From positions 2,886,001 to 2,950,000 of the forward strand of contig NZ_VCBX02000001.1 in NCBI RefSeq assembly GCF_005938745.2: a stretch of DNA of 64,000 nucleotides. The letters are read 5' to 3'. Shown here piece by piece: positions 18,570 through 27,642 of the stretch (position 1 is its first letter; the number at the start of each line of letters is the position of its first letter). The stretch is from Rhodococcus sp. KBS0724. Lineage in GTDB: Bacteria > Actinomycetota > Actinomycetes > Mycobacteriales > Mycobacteriaceae. The translations under genes were made by a program, and so were the position numbers. The notes below the pieces were generated by a model. The model saw only the letters and a program-made list of their open reading frames with translations. It did no database searches and was not told the DNA's origin.

Positions 18570-20147
18570 TTATTCCGGAGGCCAGACTGTCGCGCTGAGC
18601 AGTGATCGGATCTCTCTCTTGACGACCTTGCCGTATGCAGATTTCGGCAGCTGGTCCCACATGTAGAAGTGGCGGGGCACTTTGTACGACGCCAGCCCCT
18701 TCGCTGCCCACGTTCGAAGTTCTTCGGTCCCGATAGTGGATCCGGCCACTGGGACGCATACCGCCACACCGGTCTCACCCCAAACTGGATCGGGCATACC
18801 GAGCACTGCCACTTCGGCGACGTGGGGGTGTGTGAGGAGCTTCTCTTCAATGTCTCGAGGATGAATATTGGAACCGCCCGAAATGAACATGTCGGAGAGT
18901 CGGCCGGTGATGTAGAGAAACCCACTATCGTCGAGCAGTCCGATATCGCCGGTCCTGAACCATCCGTTGCGGAAGGCCGATTCGTTGGCGACAGCGTTGT
19001 CGAGGTAGCCGGCAAAAACCCCTGGCCCCGCGACGCAGATTTCGCCGCGCTCCCCGAGTGCTACCTGGCCGCCGTTCGAATCTTGAATGCTGACCTGCAT
19101 GCTGGTTCGGGGGTAACCGCACGTGCCCGTTGCGACTCCTTCGGGGCTAGGCCGTCCATGTAGACGGGGTGGCAGAACGGTGATGTTCCCGGTGACTTCA
19201 CCCAGGCCGTAGTACTGCACGAGTACCTCGCCGAGTACCTGGCGCGCGTGCGCCTGGTCGGTGGCATTGATGGGCGCGCCCGCATACACGACGTAGCGCA
19301 GCGACGAATGGTCATGGGTCAGGGCGGCAGGATGGTCTACCAGCAATTTGAGGATGGTCGGCACCGTGAAGACGTTGGTGACGTGCTGAGATTCTACGAG
19401 ACGCCACACTTCTGCCGCATCCATCCTGGGCGAGGCCGTCAGCACGGACCCTGCTCCCACGGCAACCTGCGGGAGCAGGTGAATTCCCGCGCCGTGCGAC
19501 AGCGGAGCGACAACCAGCGATACATCGCGTTCATCGGTTCCTGGCATCAGATCGCACAGGTGACTGGTAATGACAAACCCGAGTTGGTCGTGTGTGAGGA
19601 TCGCTGCCTTCGGTGGGCCACTCGTTCCGGAAGTAAAGAAATACCAGGCTGGGTCGCCGGGCATGACGTCGGCGTTACCGGAATCGTGGCGCGGGGCAAC
19701 GCCGGCGACACTGTCCGGTTCGGACTGCGCTGCTCCGATCCAGAGGACCCCGCCGGGAATGTCGATCGCCTCCGTGATGGCGCGGGCGTGGTCGGTGTGG
19801 GAACGCTCGCACAGCACCGCAGTGGGACGAACGGTACCGGCTATGGTCACTACGTCGTGTGGCGCGAGTCGTGAATTTGTCGGTGCCAAGACGGCGCCGA
19901 TTCGCAGCACTGCGTATATCGAAATCACGTATTCCACATGATTGCCGCTGTGAATCAGGACCGAATCGCCCTGCCGGACGCCGCGTCGTTGCAATTCATC
20001 ACCTAGCCCAGTGGCTGCATCGTCGAGTTCCCGCCACGTAAGCACCTTGTCGGCACACGACACCCCCATCCGGTCGGGGAATCTGCGTGCGGTACGGGTA
20101 AGTGCGGTAGCGAGATTCACTGCGCGCTTTCGGAGTGGCGTGTTCAT
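18570..20147 (-). CDS. Acyl-CoA synthetase (AMP-dependent ligase)
   Basis: A 525-residue adenylate-forming enzyme that activates a carboxylic acid as its CoA thioester. Core motifs are FFTSGTSGPPKAAILTH (P-loop), YYGLGEVTGN, WFRTGDIG and GRLSDMFISGGSNIHP, and the C-terminal lysine is in PKSAYGKVVKREI. It is the last gene of the left arm; its ATG shares one base with the thiolase stop. Substrate unassigned, most likely a ring-derived or branched acid. Confidence 0.9.
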   Translation of the reverse strand: MNTPLRKRAVNLATALTRTARRFPDRMGVSCADKVLTWRELDDAATGLGDELQRRGVRQGDSVLIHSGNHVEYVISIYAVLRIGAVLAPTNSRLAPHDVVTIAGTVRPTAVLCERSHTDHARAITEAIDIPGGVLWIGAAQSEPDSVAGVAPRHDSGNADVMPGDPAWYFFTSGTSGPPKAAILTHDQLGFVITSHLCDLMPGTDERDVSLVVAPLSHGAGIHLLPQVAVGAGSVLTASPRMDAAEVWRLVESQHVTNVFTVPTILKLLVDHPAALTHDHSSLRYVVYAGAPINATDQAHARQVLGEVLVQYYGLGEVTGNITVLPPRLHGRPSPEGVATGTCGYPRTSMQVSIQDSNGGQVALGERGEICVAGPGVFAGYLDNAVANESAFRNGWFRTGDIGLLDDSGFLYITGRLSDMFISGGSNIHPRDIEEKLLTHPHVAEVAVLGMPDPVWGETGVAVCVPVAGSTIGTEELRTWAAKGLASYKVPRHFYMWDQLPKSAYGKVVKREIRSLLSATVWPPE

Positions 20148-21316
20148 TATTTTGCCTCCAGAATCGTCGCGTAATTGGCGACCGCGGCGCCGCCCATGTT
20201 GAAGACTGCGGCGCGCGCGGGGTGATCGAGTTGCATGGCCCCGGCTTCACCGCTCAATTGCATTGCAGCCATGACATGTTGAGAGACACCCGTCGCTCCG
20301 ATGGGGTGACCTTTCGACTTCAATCCTCCCGAGACGTTGGTGGTGAGGGCGCCGTCACGCGCTGTCACGCCCTCCTCCACAACACGGTGTCCGTGGCCGG
20401 GTTCGGCAAGTCCGAAGGCTTCGTACTGCATCAATTCGGCTTGAGTGAAGCAATCGTGTGTTTCGAGCAGATCGAGGTCGGCGAGTGTCAGACCCGCAGA
20501 CTCGAGCGCGCCGCGAAACGCCGTTGCGGCACCGTCGAAGAACAGCGGGTCACGTCGTGCGGCTACTGCAAATGGTGAATTCGCATGCGATCGTGATCGA
20601 ATGCCGATGCTGCACAGGCGATGCCGCGACGTTGCTGCGTCCGCCACGACGAGTGCTGCTGCGCCGTCGGAGACCAGCGAGCAATCGGTCCTTCGGAGCG
20701 GCCCAGCAACGAGTGGGTTCTTCTCGGAGACCTGGGAGCAGAACTCGAGCCCGAGATCCTTGCGCAGGTGGGCATACGGATTGTCGACGCCGTAGCGATG
20801 ATTCTTGGCCGCAATAGCAGCGAGGGTGTCGGACTGATCGCCGTAGCGCGCACCGTAGCCTCTCGCCAATTCACCGAAAATGGCTGCAAAGCTGCCGAAA
20901 TCAGCCTCGGTACGTTGGTGCGATGCCCCGAGGAGGATGTCGTTCACCTCAGCTCTCGAGGCCCTGGTCATCTTCTCGGCGCCGATCACCAGAGCCACTC
21001 GGCCACGTCCGGATTCAACGAAGTCGCATGCCGCATAGAGCGCGGCAGAACCTGTGGCACAGGCGTTTTCCATGCGGGTTGCCGGAACATACGCCAATTC
21101 GGGGCATGCGGACCCGACGAGCGCGGCATCGAAACTCTGCTTGGAAAATCCGTTGTTGTACACGCCGACGAAGATGGCGTCGACGTCCTTTGGCGCGACA
21201 TCGGCGTCGGCGAGCGCCGCGAGTGCAACTTCACCCATCAGTGTTTCGACATCGGGTGCGTCGAGTTTGCCGAAAACGGTGTGCGACCAACCGATCAGAT
21301 TTGTTGCATGGGTCAT
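20147..21316 (-). CDS. Thiolase family protein, SCP-x type
   Basis: A 389-residue thiolase of the non-decarboxylating sterol-carrier (SCP-x/SCP2) branch. The nucleophile is Cys86 in ENACATGSAAL. The histidine motif THDCFTQAEL and SKGHPIGATG complete the site. The ATG at 21316 has AGGAG 8 bases ahead. Such enzymes cleave 3-ketoacyl-CoA with branched or ring-containing chains and are common in steroid and terpenoid degradation. It is coupled to the downstream acyl-CoA synthetase. Confidence 0.9.
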   Translation of the reverse strand: MTHATNLIGWSHTVFGKLDAPDVETLMGEVALAALADADVAPKDVDAIFVGVYNNGFSKQSFDAALVGSACPELAYVPATRMENACATGSAALYAACDFVESGRGRVALVIGAEKMTRASRAEVNDILLGASHQRTEADFGSFAAIFGELARGYGARYGDQSDTLAAIAAKNHRYGVDNPYAHLRKDLGLEFCSQVSEKNPLVAGPLRRTDCSLVSDGAAALVVADAATSRHRLCSIGIRSRSHANSPFAVAARRDPLFFDGAATAFRGALESAGLTLADLDLLETHDCFTQAELMQYEAFGLAEPGHGHRVVEEGVTARDGALTTNVSGGLKSKGHPIGATGVSQHVMAAMQLSGEAGAMQLDHPARAAVFNMGGAAVANYATILEAK

Positions 21317-21355
21317 TCTGGGACTCCTGTACATGTGCCGAAAAAGAGATGCGGA

Positions 21356-22315
21356 TCAGAGATCGAGGACGAGGACGTCCTCCGTCGAGCGTGAGCAGCA
21401 CACCATCATCACTTCGTTGGATTCTTGTTCGGCGGTCGTCAGATACGAATCGCGATGATCCGGAATACCTTCGAGGACAACCGTTTCGCATGTGCCGCAA
21501 GTGCCCTCACGGCACGAAGTGGGGACGTGGATGCCGGCTGATTCCAGTGCGTCGAGTATGGACTGGCCGCAACCGACCCGTACCGTGACTCCTGTTTCGT
21601 CGAGAATCACGTCGAATTCGGTGTCCGTCCCCGACAACGCGCCGTCCCGTGGACGGAAACGTTCGACATGAACCGTGACTTCTGGATGCGCTGCGCCCTC
21701 CGATTCCACGGCATCGACGAGTGTGCTTGGCCCACAGCAGTAAACGGCGGTACCGGACGGGACTTCGCTGACGAGTCCCGCCACGTCGATGCGTCCCTGA
21801 GCATCAGTCGGATGGATACTCACGTTGGGGTCGTATCGGCGAAGCGTCTCCGTGAACGCCATCGTCGATTCACTGCGACCGGTATACACGAGACGCCACG
21901 ACGCCTTTCGGCGATCGCACGCGTCGATCATCGCGAGAATGGGGGTTATTCCGATGCCGCCGGCGACAAAGAGGTAGTGTGGCGCGTCGACCAGCGGAAA
22001 GCGCGCGCGAGGCTCGCTGACTGTCAGCGTTTGCCCGACGTGAATGTTGTCGTGAATCCACGCCGATCCGCCTCGACTCTCCGACTCGCGGTGAACGGCA
22101 ATACACCAATTCGGCGAGTCGGCATCGCCGCACAGCGAGTACTGACGGATGAGATCCGTGGTGAGCGCGACCTCGATGTGCGATCCCGGCTCCCACTTCG
22201 GAAGTGGAACGCCGTCAGGTGCGGCCAATGTGATGTGAAGGATATCGGCGGTCACGTATTCCACGCCGGCGACAAGCACTGCGATACGCGGCTCGACGAC
22301 GAGCGCCTCAGGCAT
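21356..22315 (-). CDS. PDR/VanB-type oxidoreductase with C-terminal 2Fe-2S domain
   Basis: A 319-residue reductase: FMN domain with RQYSLCGDADSP, NAD(P)H domain with FVAGGIGITPILAM and VYCCGPSTLVDAV, then a plant-type ferredoxin with CREGTCGTC and a later cysteine in VMMVCC. These proteins pass electrons from NAD(P)H to a Rieske oxygenase or demethylase. The ATG at 22315 overlaps the Rieske gene; a TTG at 22339 is possible. No large oxygenase subunit lies beside it, so the electron acceptor is unclear. Confidence 0.9.
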   Translation of the reverse strand: MPEALVVEPRIAVLVAGVEYVTADILHITLAAPDGVPLPKWEPGSHIEVALTTDLIRQYSLCGDADSPNWCIAVHRESESRGGSAWIHDNIHVGQTLTVSEPRARFPLVDAPHYLFVAGGIGITPILAMIDACDRRKASWRLVYTGRSESTMAFTETLRRYDPNVSIHPTDAQGRIDVAGLVSEVPSGTAVYCCGPSTLVDAVESEGAAHPEVTVHVERFRPRDGALSGTDTEFDVILDETGVTVRVGCGQSILDALESAGIHVPTSCREGTCGTCETVVLEGIPDHRDSYLTTAEQESNEVMMVCCSRSTEDVLVLDL

Positions 22316-22814
22316 CTGTCGCTGCGTTTCGCGTCGCAATGTGCCGAGTTCGTTGTGTTCCCGCTCGCCGCCGCGAGGTGTCCACTACGACGTACATGTC
22401 CTCGGTCGTGACTTCGTAACCTTCCATGATGTGTGGTCCCGGCGTCCTTTGTGCTTCATCCGTCGAGATGTCGGCTGCGGTGACGACCGTGTCGACTTCG
22501 TACTTGCGGACGCGGGCGTTTGCCGGGTCGTACCAGGACTGACCGGTCCGGAGATCGAATTCCCATTGATGCCACGGGCACCGGATGGAGCGGTTGCGGA
22601 CGTATTCGATTGAGTCCCCGGGCTTCTCAGCCGAGGCTGATCCGAAGACAGTTCCATGCTCACACAGCGGTGCGCCGGCATGTGGGCATTGATTGAGAAG
22701 GGCAAAGAATTCACCGTCCACGTTGAAGACACCGATCGACCGACCGTCGAGCGTGACAATCTTTCGTTCACCCGGTTTGATGTCGCTGACCGCCGCAACA
22801 ATGTACCTACTCAT
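22308..22814 (-). CDS. Rieske 2Fe-2S protein (small, no catalytic domain)
   Basis: A 168-residue Rieske protein. The cluster ligands are in CPHAG (about residues 43-47) and CPWHQWEF, separated by an insertion that contains GDSIEYVRNRSIR. The C-terminal tail of about 60 residues contains no mononuclear-iron (2-His-1-carboxylate) motif. It would be a ferredoxin or regulatory partner, not a full oxygenase. ATG at 22814 with GAGGAC upstream; 3 bases separate it from the amidohydrolase stop. Confidence 0.9.
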   Translation of the reverse strand: MSRYIVAAVSDIKPGERKIVTLDGRSIGVFNVDGEFFALLNQCPHAGAPLCEHGTVFGSASAEKPGDSIEYVRNRSIRCPWHQWEFDLRTGQSWYDPANARVRKYEVDTVVTAADISTDEAQRTPGPHIMEGYEVTTEDMYVVVDTSRRRAGTQRTRHIATRNAATDA

Positions 22815-22817
22815 GGC

Positions 22818-23951
22818 TCAGTCCTCGATCCTGAAGAGTCGTTTGCCGTTCTCTCGCATGACTTTGTCCCGGAGGTGCGGCGGAAAGATGCGCGGAAAAG
22901 CTGTGTCTGGATCGTCGAAGTCGAAGTGAGGATAATCCGACGCGTAAAGAATGTTGTCGATGCCGAATTCTTCGATCATCTCGACCAGGTGTGCGGAGTT
23001 GGGCGGCTCGTCGATGGGCTGTGTCGACAGCCAAACATGATCGCGCACATACTCGGACGGCTTTCGTGTCAGATGGGGGACTTCGGATCGTAGAGTCTCG
23101 TAGTGGTAGTCCAGCCGCCGTAGCAGCGGAACAAAATGTGCGACATTTCCTTCCACGAAGACGATGCGTAGATCTGGGTAGCGGTCGAAGATCCCCGAAA
23201 CTATGACACTGAGTAGCTGCGACTGGAAGCTCTGTGTGTGTCCGACGTGATATTCGGTGTGGTAGGAGGTCCACCCTGTGCCGGTGTTTGCATGCCCGCC
23301 GCCCTGGGACAAGTGGATCTGGAGGGGCAGACCGTGCTCGACAGCGGCAGCGTAGATCGGCCAGTACTTTCGGTTGCCCATCGGCTCCAGGGTCTTGCTG
23401 AGTCCGAGGATGGACACCACGCCGGGATTGTCGCCGATACGGTTGATCTCGTCGACGGCGAGGTCGGGTGCTTCGAATGCGACGGGGATGGACGCGCGAA
23501 GGCGTGGTTCCTCGTAGACGAGGTGTTCGAGTTGCCAGTCGTTGATAGCTCGAGTGAGCGCTGCGGCGAGTTCGGGGTTGAGTGCTTGTCCAGCTGGGTT
23601 GAGGGCGGCTCCACCGGGAGTGAGGCATTGCAGAACTCCGAGTTCGACGTCGTGCTTGTCGAGCAACTGGCGACGAATCATGTCCAGATCGGAACCGGGC
23701 GAACCGAATTCGGGCCACGCATCGGCTCGGGCTGCGCCTCCGTACAGTTGGGGATACTCGCCGAGATCGGCAAGGCCGTTTGTCGTTCGCACACCGTATT
23801 CATCGATGTGCCGGCGCCAGCGCTCCGAGAGATAGGGGCGTAGGACACCGGGTTTGGGCACCGGATGGATGTCGACATCGACGATTCCGGATCCCACGGT
23901 CGGGGCTGCCAGGCTCTCTCGTCCGGCGGGCTGATCGTACGAAACGCTCAT
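22818..23951 (-). CDS. Amidohydrolase family protein (ACMSD-type)
   Basis: A 377-residue TIM-barrel metalloprotein of the amidohydrolase-2 (ACMSD) family. The N-terminal metal motif is Asp27-x-His29 in VDVDIHP, QIHLSQGGG supplies another histidine, and ASDYPHFDFDDP holds the catalytic aspartate. Members decarboxylate or hydrolyse ring-fission products. It overlaps the second amidohydrolase by 4 bases (ATGA), so the two are co-translated and may form a heteromer or act on successive intermediates. Confidence 0.88.
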   Translation of the reverse strand: MSVSYDQPAGRESLAAPTVGSGIVDVDIHPVPKPGVLRPYLSERWRRHIDEYGVRTTNGLADLGEYPQLYGGAARADAWPEFGSPGSDLDMIRRQLLDKHDVELGVLQCLTPGGAALNPAGQALNPELAAALTRAINDWQLEHLVYEEPRLRASIPVAFEAPDLAVDEINRIGDNPGVVSILGLSKTLEPMGNRKYWPIYAAAVEHGLPLQIHLSQGGGHANTGTGWTSYHTEYHVGHTQSFQSQLLSVIVSGIFDRYPDLRIVFVEGNVAHFVPLLRRLDYHYETLRSEVPHLTRKPSEYVRDHVWLSTQPIDEPPNSAHLVEMIEEFGIDNILYASDYPHFDFDDPDTAFPRIFPPHLRDKVMRENGKRLFRIED

Positions 23952-25069
23952 GCTTGTTCACCTACGCTTTCTGCTCGAGTCGACGCGCTCAGCCCGAAGA
24001 GGTCGAACGCATTGTGTCGATAGATCCGGTCGATCAGATGGGAATTCGTGGTCCCGTTCGCAAGATCGTGTGAGCCGGAGGTGTGGCTGTGCGGGTAGTC
24101 GCTGGAGTAGACGAGCATGGCGTCGGAACCCATTCGATCGACTGCGCGATCAAGTTCTCCGGCAGATTCGGCGCCGTCGGAGGGGCTTGTCGTGAAGCGG
24201 ACATGCTCACGGATCAGTTCGGACGGTGGGCGATCGATCCACGGCACGTCCGGTCGATAGCTCTTCCAGAGTTTGTCGAACTTCCACAAGTACGGAGCAA
24301 CCCAGTTGAATCCGACCTCGGAGGCCACGACCTTGGTTCCCGGATACTTGTGGAGGACGCCCTCGGAGACGATCGAACTCAACTGTGCTTCGATGTTCGA
24401 CTGCTGACCGACGTACCACTCGAGATACGTCTGCTGCCATCCGACCGAGGTCGGCGCCTGTCGGAAAACTCCACCGATATGGATGGCGACGGGGAGGCCG
24501 GCCCGCTCCGCCGCCGCCCAGATCGGCCAATTCGATTCCCGTCCGTACAGCAACTCGGATTGTCCCAGCAGCAGCACCTGGACAAATCGAGAGTCGTGCG
24601 ACCAGTATTCGATTTCTTCCGCCGCAGCCTGCGCGCTGCCGACGGGGACGACGATCGACGCGCGTAGTCGTGGGTCTCGATCCAGCCACTCACGCGCAAT
24701 CCAGGTGTTCAGCGCCCGTGCGTGTGCGCGCTCGCGTTGGGGCTGATGGATTTGTTGAACTGCGTACAGGCAATTGAGTATCGCGTAGTCGGTGCGGCCG
24801 TCAGCGAAGACGTCCGTGGTGAGACCGTCGACGTGGGTTGCGGCGCGATTGTCGATATCGGTTGTTGCATGGGGCAATTGGGCTATTGCAGATCCGCGGG
24901 GGTGGTAGTTGGGCTCGTATGTCGGAGTCAACTGTGCGACGAGTTGGTCTGCCCAGTAATCGTCGAGGTACGGCAGCAGTTGTTCCGAGGACGTGAGTAC
25001 GGGGTGGACGTCGCAGTCGACGACGGCGGCAGTGAGCGGTGAGTGGTCATGGGCAATGCGATCAACCAT
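23948..25069 (-). CDS. Amidohydrolase family protein (ACMSD-type), paralogue
   Basis: A 373-residue paralogue of the adjacent gene product, with Asp20-x-His22 in VVDCDVHPV, VAIHIGGVF for a mid-barrel histidine and SSDYPHSH near the C-terminus. It is the first gene of the left-arm operon. AAAGG stands about 10 bases before the ATG, and the divergent SDR gene starts 285 bases away. Substrate unknown; the pairing is the main clue. Confidence 0.88.
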   Translation of the reverse strand: MVDRIAHDHSPLTAAVVDCDVHPVLTSSEQLLPYLDDYWADQLVAQLTPTYEPNYHPRGSAIAQLPHATTDIDNRAATHVDGLTTDVFADGRTDYAILNCLYAVQQIHQPQRERAHARALNTWIAREWLDRDPRLRASIVVPVGSAQAAAEEIEYWSHDSRFVQVLLLGQSELLYGRESNWPIWAAAERAGLPVAIHIGGVFRQAPTSVGWQQTYLEWYVGQQSNIEAQLSSIVSEGVLHKYPGTKVVASEVGFNWVAPYLWKFDKLWKSYRPDVPWIDRPPSELIREHVRFTTSPSDGAESAGELDRAVDRMGSDAMLVYSSDYPHSHTSGSHDLANGTTNSHLIDRIYRHNAFDLFGLSASTRAESVGEQA

Positions 25070-25354
25070 GGGAGTTCAAGCCTTTCTGCGGGAGAAATCG
25101 GCGGTTCCCGCACCAGCGATCGGGGCTCGAGTGGGCCTTCGTGGGATTCGGCTGTATCGGGAGCGATGTCGAACGTCGAATGCCAGAGTTACATAGTTCA
25201 CGCGTGCTATCTGCCCGGACGGAGCATTTCCACAGAGTGTCGAAGTTCGTCGTGAAATTTCCGACAGATAGAGGTAGATCAGTCCAGTTCGGCAGTGAAG
25301 ACTTCGAATGCAGGGCGGGACACAAGTTTCCGTGTGTACGAAGAGGAGAATTCA

Positions 25355-26095
25355 ATGGTGTCGTCGACGGATATCGAATTGTTGACCAGGCCGGCCGTCG
25401 TGATCGGTGGAAATAGTGGAATCGGCCTCGCGGTGGTTCAGGCGATGGTCGGTCGCGCCGACGCGATCACGGTCTTCGACCTCGCAGCCGAACCCTCGGC
25501 GGAACTCGCGGCGCTGGACTCCGTCAACTATCGACAGGCAGACATCACTGATCCATCGCTGCTGCGCAACGCATTTGCCGCTACGTTCGAATCCGGGCCT
25601 ATCGGGAGTGTCTTCGTTTCGGCGGGAATTACACTGCCGCGCACAATCGTCACCGTGACCGACGAGGAGGCTCATCGCTGTTTGATGGTCAATTTGATGG
25701 GATCGATCAACGTCCTCAAAGCGGCGCTGGGATTCCTGGCACCGGATGCGTCGATAGTGTTGACGGCGTCCGCGGCCGCCTACACCGGCGGCGGATATGT
25801 AGGCGGCTCGATCTACGGCGCATCAAAAGCAGGCGTGATCGGCTTGACGCGTGGTGCCGCGTCGGAGTTGGCCGCTCAGGGGATCCGGGTCAACTGTGTT
25901 GCCCCCGGCGCCACGGCGACGCCGATGGTGGGATCGGATACGGACCGGGTGGAGCGATTGGCTTCCAAGTCGCTACTCGGCCGGTTGGCCACGCCAGCTG
26001 AGATTGCCAGCGGCGTGGTATTTCTTTGGTCGTCGGCCGCGTCGTACATGACAGGGGCGACACTGGATATCAACGGGGGCTCACACCTCGGTTGA
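25355..26095 (+). CDS. SDR family oxidoreductase
   Basis: A 246-residue short-chain dehydrogenase. GGNSGIG at 18-24 binds the nucleotide, Ser139, Tyr154 and Lys158 (YGASK) form the catalytic set, and the C-terminus ends in TLDINGGSHLG. AGAGGAGA lies 7 bases ahead of the ATG. It is divergent from the amidohydrolase pair and overlaps the 3' end of the PucR gene by 15 bases. Likely interconverts an alcohol and ketone in the pathway. Confidence 0.9.
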   Translation: MVSSTDIELLTRPAVVIGGNSGIGLAVVQAMVGRADAITVFDLAAEPSAELAALDSVNYRQADITDPSLLRNAFAATFESGPIGSVFVSAGITLPRTIVTVTDEEAHRCLMVNLMGSINVLKAALGFLAPDASIVLTASAAAYTGGGYVGGSIYGASKAGVIGLTRGAASELAAQGIRVNCVAPGATATPMVGSDTDRVERLASKSLLGRLATPAEIASGVVFLWSSAASYMTGATLDINGGSHLG

Positions 26096-27325
26096 GGCAT
26101 CCTCGCCGATGGGGTTGGTGTCGGGATGGTTGATGTCGGAGTTGTTCGCATTCAACGTCAGTCGCAGACTCAAGTGGAGAAGTAGTCGATTCTCACCGTC
26201 GTCGAGATCAAGTCCGGTTAGCTCGCGTATCCGATCCAGGCGGTAGTACAGCGATGTGCGATGCAGGTGGAGGGCCGCGGCAGCGCGTGGCACGGACCCG
26301 CCGTGATCGAGAAAGGCACGCAGTGTCTTGGTGAGCGTCCCTGAGGTGTCGGCGGAGCGGAGCGCTCGGATCGACGCAGGCTCGAGATAGCCGGATTCGG
26401 TGCGCTGGGTGAGTTGCACGAGTAGGGCATCGGCTCCCAGCGTCGCCCAGTCTGCGACGGGACGTCGATGAGCGTGAGTGCGCGCCGCGCATAATGCGAT
26501 ATCTGCGGTCTTTCGAGATTTCCAGGCGTCGTGTGCGTTGGCGACGAGCTCGCCGATCCCGGCGATGACACTGTCGTTCGGTGCGGCGATCGACGTCAGG
26601 ATTCCGACGAGGTCGACGATCGGTGCGCGGACTTGGTTGTCGGAAGGCACAAACGGCCAGGTCCGAACGAGGTAGGCAAGGTTATTCTCGAAGCCGATTT
26701 CGGCAGATTGCCCGGTGTTGCGCCGCCACGCGCGGATATGGTGAACGACCGTCTCCTTCATTCGCAAATCGTGATCGTCCGGGATCGAGATCCCCACAAC
26801 GTTGACGTGCGCGGGTCCGGCCGAAGCACCGAGTATCCGTATCCCTGTCTCGCGCTGCTGCGCATCGTCGCTCAACGCAAGCACTGTCGCTTCTTCGCGT
26901 GCGCGGTCGGCGTTGCCTGCTGAAGAATCGTCTGCCGCGAGCGGTGTGGCGATACGGGTTGCGAGTGCGGTTATCAGTTCGATGTCGTTGGGGGTGAGGT
27001 CGCCGTGTGCGTCGATGACAAGCACATATCCCAACACGTGCCGGCCGGCGCGGATCGGAGCACACAGTCGTGCGGACATTCCGATTTCCGGCTTGGCCGG
27101 AATGATTCCGGTTCTCGACCAGTGGCCGACGTCTTGTTCGAGTACGTGCCGCGCTGCTTCGGGGCCGGATTCGCGCTGCAGCATTGCCTTGACTCGCTGA
27201 CCGTCCGCGTCCCCGAAATGTCTACTGGCACAGATAAGTCGTACTACCGGGTCGCAGATAACCACCGCTCGCCGGAGAGTTTCGGCGAGTTCGTCAACTG
27301 CGTCTTGAATGTCGTCGGTGCGCAA
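26081..27325 (-). CDS. PucR family transcriptional regulator
   Basis: A 414-residue regulator if the TTG at 27325 is the start, chosen because GAAAGG lies 8 bases upstream and domain-like sequence (DIQDAVDELAETL) begins there; an open frame continues to 27544. A GAF-like sensor covers the first half. The PucR C-terminal helix-turn-helix is clear: FLDHGGSVPRAAAALHLHRT then SLYYRLDRIRELTGLD. Probably controls one or both arms of the surrounding catabolic locus in response to a pathway compound. Confidence 0.85.
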   Translation of the reverse strand: MRTDDIQDAVDELAETLRRAVVICDPVVRLICASRHFGDADGQRVKAMLQRESGPEAARHVLEQDVGHWSRTGIIPAKPEIGMSARLCAPIRAGRHVLGYVLVIDAHGDLTPNDIELITALATRIATPLAADDSSAGNADRAREEATVLALSDDAQQRETGIRILGASAGPAHVNVVGISIPDDHDLRMKETVVHHIRAWRRNTGQSAEIGFENNLAYLVRTWPFVPSDNQVRAPIVDLVGILTSIAAPNDSVIAGIGELVANAHDAWKSRKTADIALCAARTHAHRRPVADWATLGADALLVQLTQRTESGYLEPASIRALRSADTSGTLTKTLRAFLDHGGSVPRAAAALHLHRTSLYYRLDRIRELTGLDLDDGENRLLLHLSLRLTLNANNSDINHPDTNPIGEDASTEV

Positions 27326-27642
27326 GCGTCGGACCTTTCTCGGAGGATGCCGATTGTGCTCGGCATTCGCGGCGGGCGTCTGTACGAAAGGAATGGGTGT
27401 CGGCCAGCGGCTACCGGGCCGCGAGGTCGACGGCTTCTGGGGCCGTATCAAGGCAGCTGCCGAGCAGAAATTGGTCCGGAAGCAGACCGGATCCATCATG
27501 ACGCCGGCGATGCGCTCCGCGCAACCACGGCGGTGAAATGGCATTTTTCGGGCGAAATCTTAAGCCGTGCAGAAGATTGCGATTGACGTGTGCGTCAGAT
27601 CACACTATCTTTAGACTGACTAGTCGATAGAGAGGGTTCAGA
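27326..27642. promoter_or_regulatory. Divergent intergenic region with a candidate operator
   Basis: 317 bases between the PucR gene and the rightward acyl-CoA synthetase gene. The half near PucR is open on the minus strand but looks non-domain. The right end holds the palindrome GACTAGTC at 27618-27625 within ACTGACTAGTCGAT, 17 bases before the synthetase ATG, with AGAGAGGG as ribosome site. A TetR site is inferred, perhaps for the regulator at the end of this operon (36064). Confidence 0.5.
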
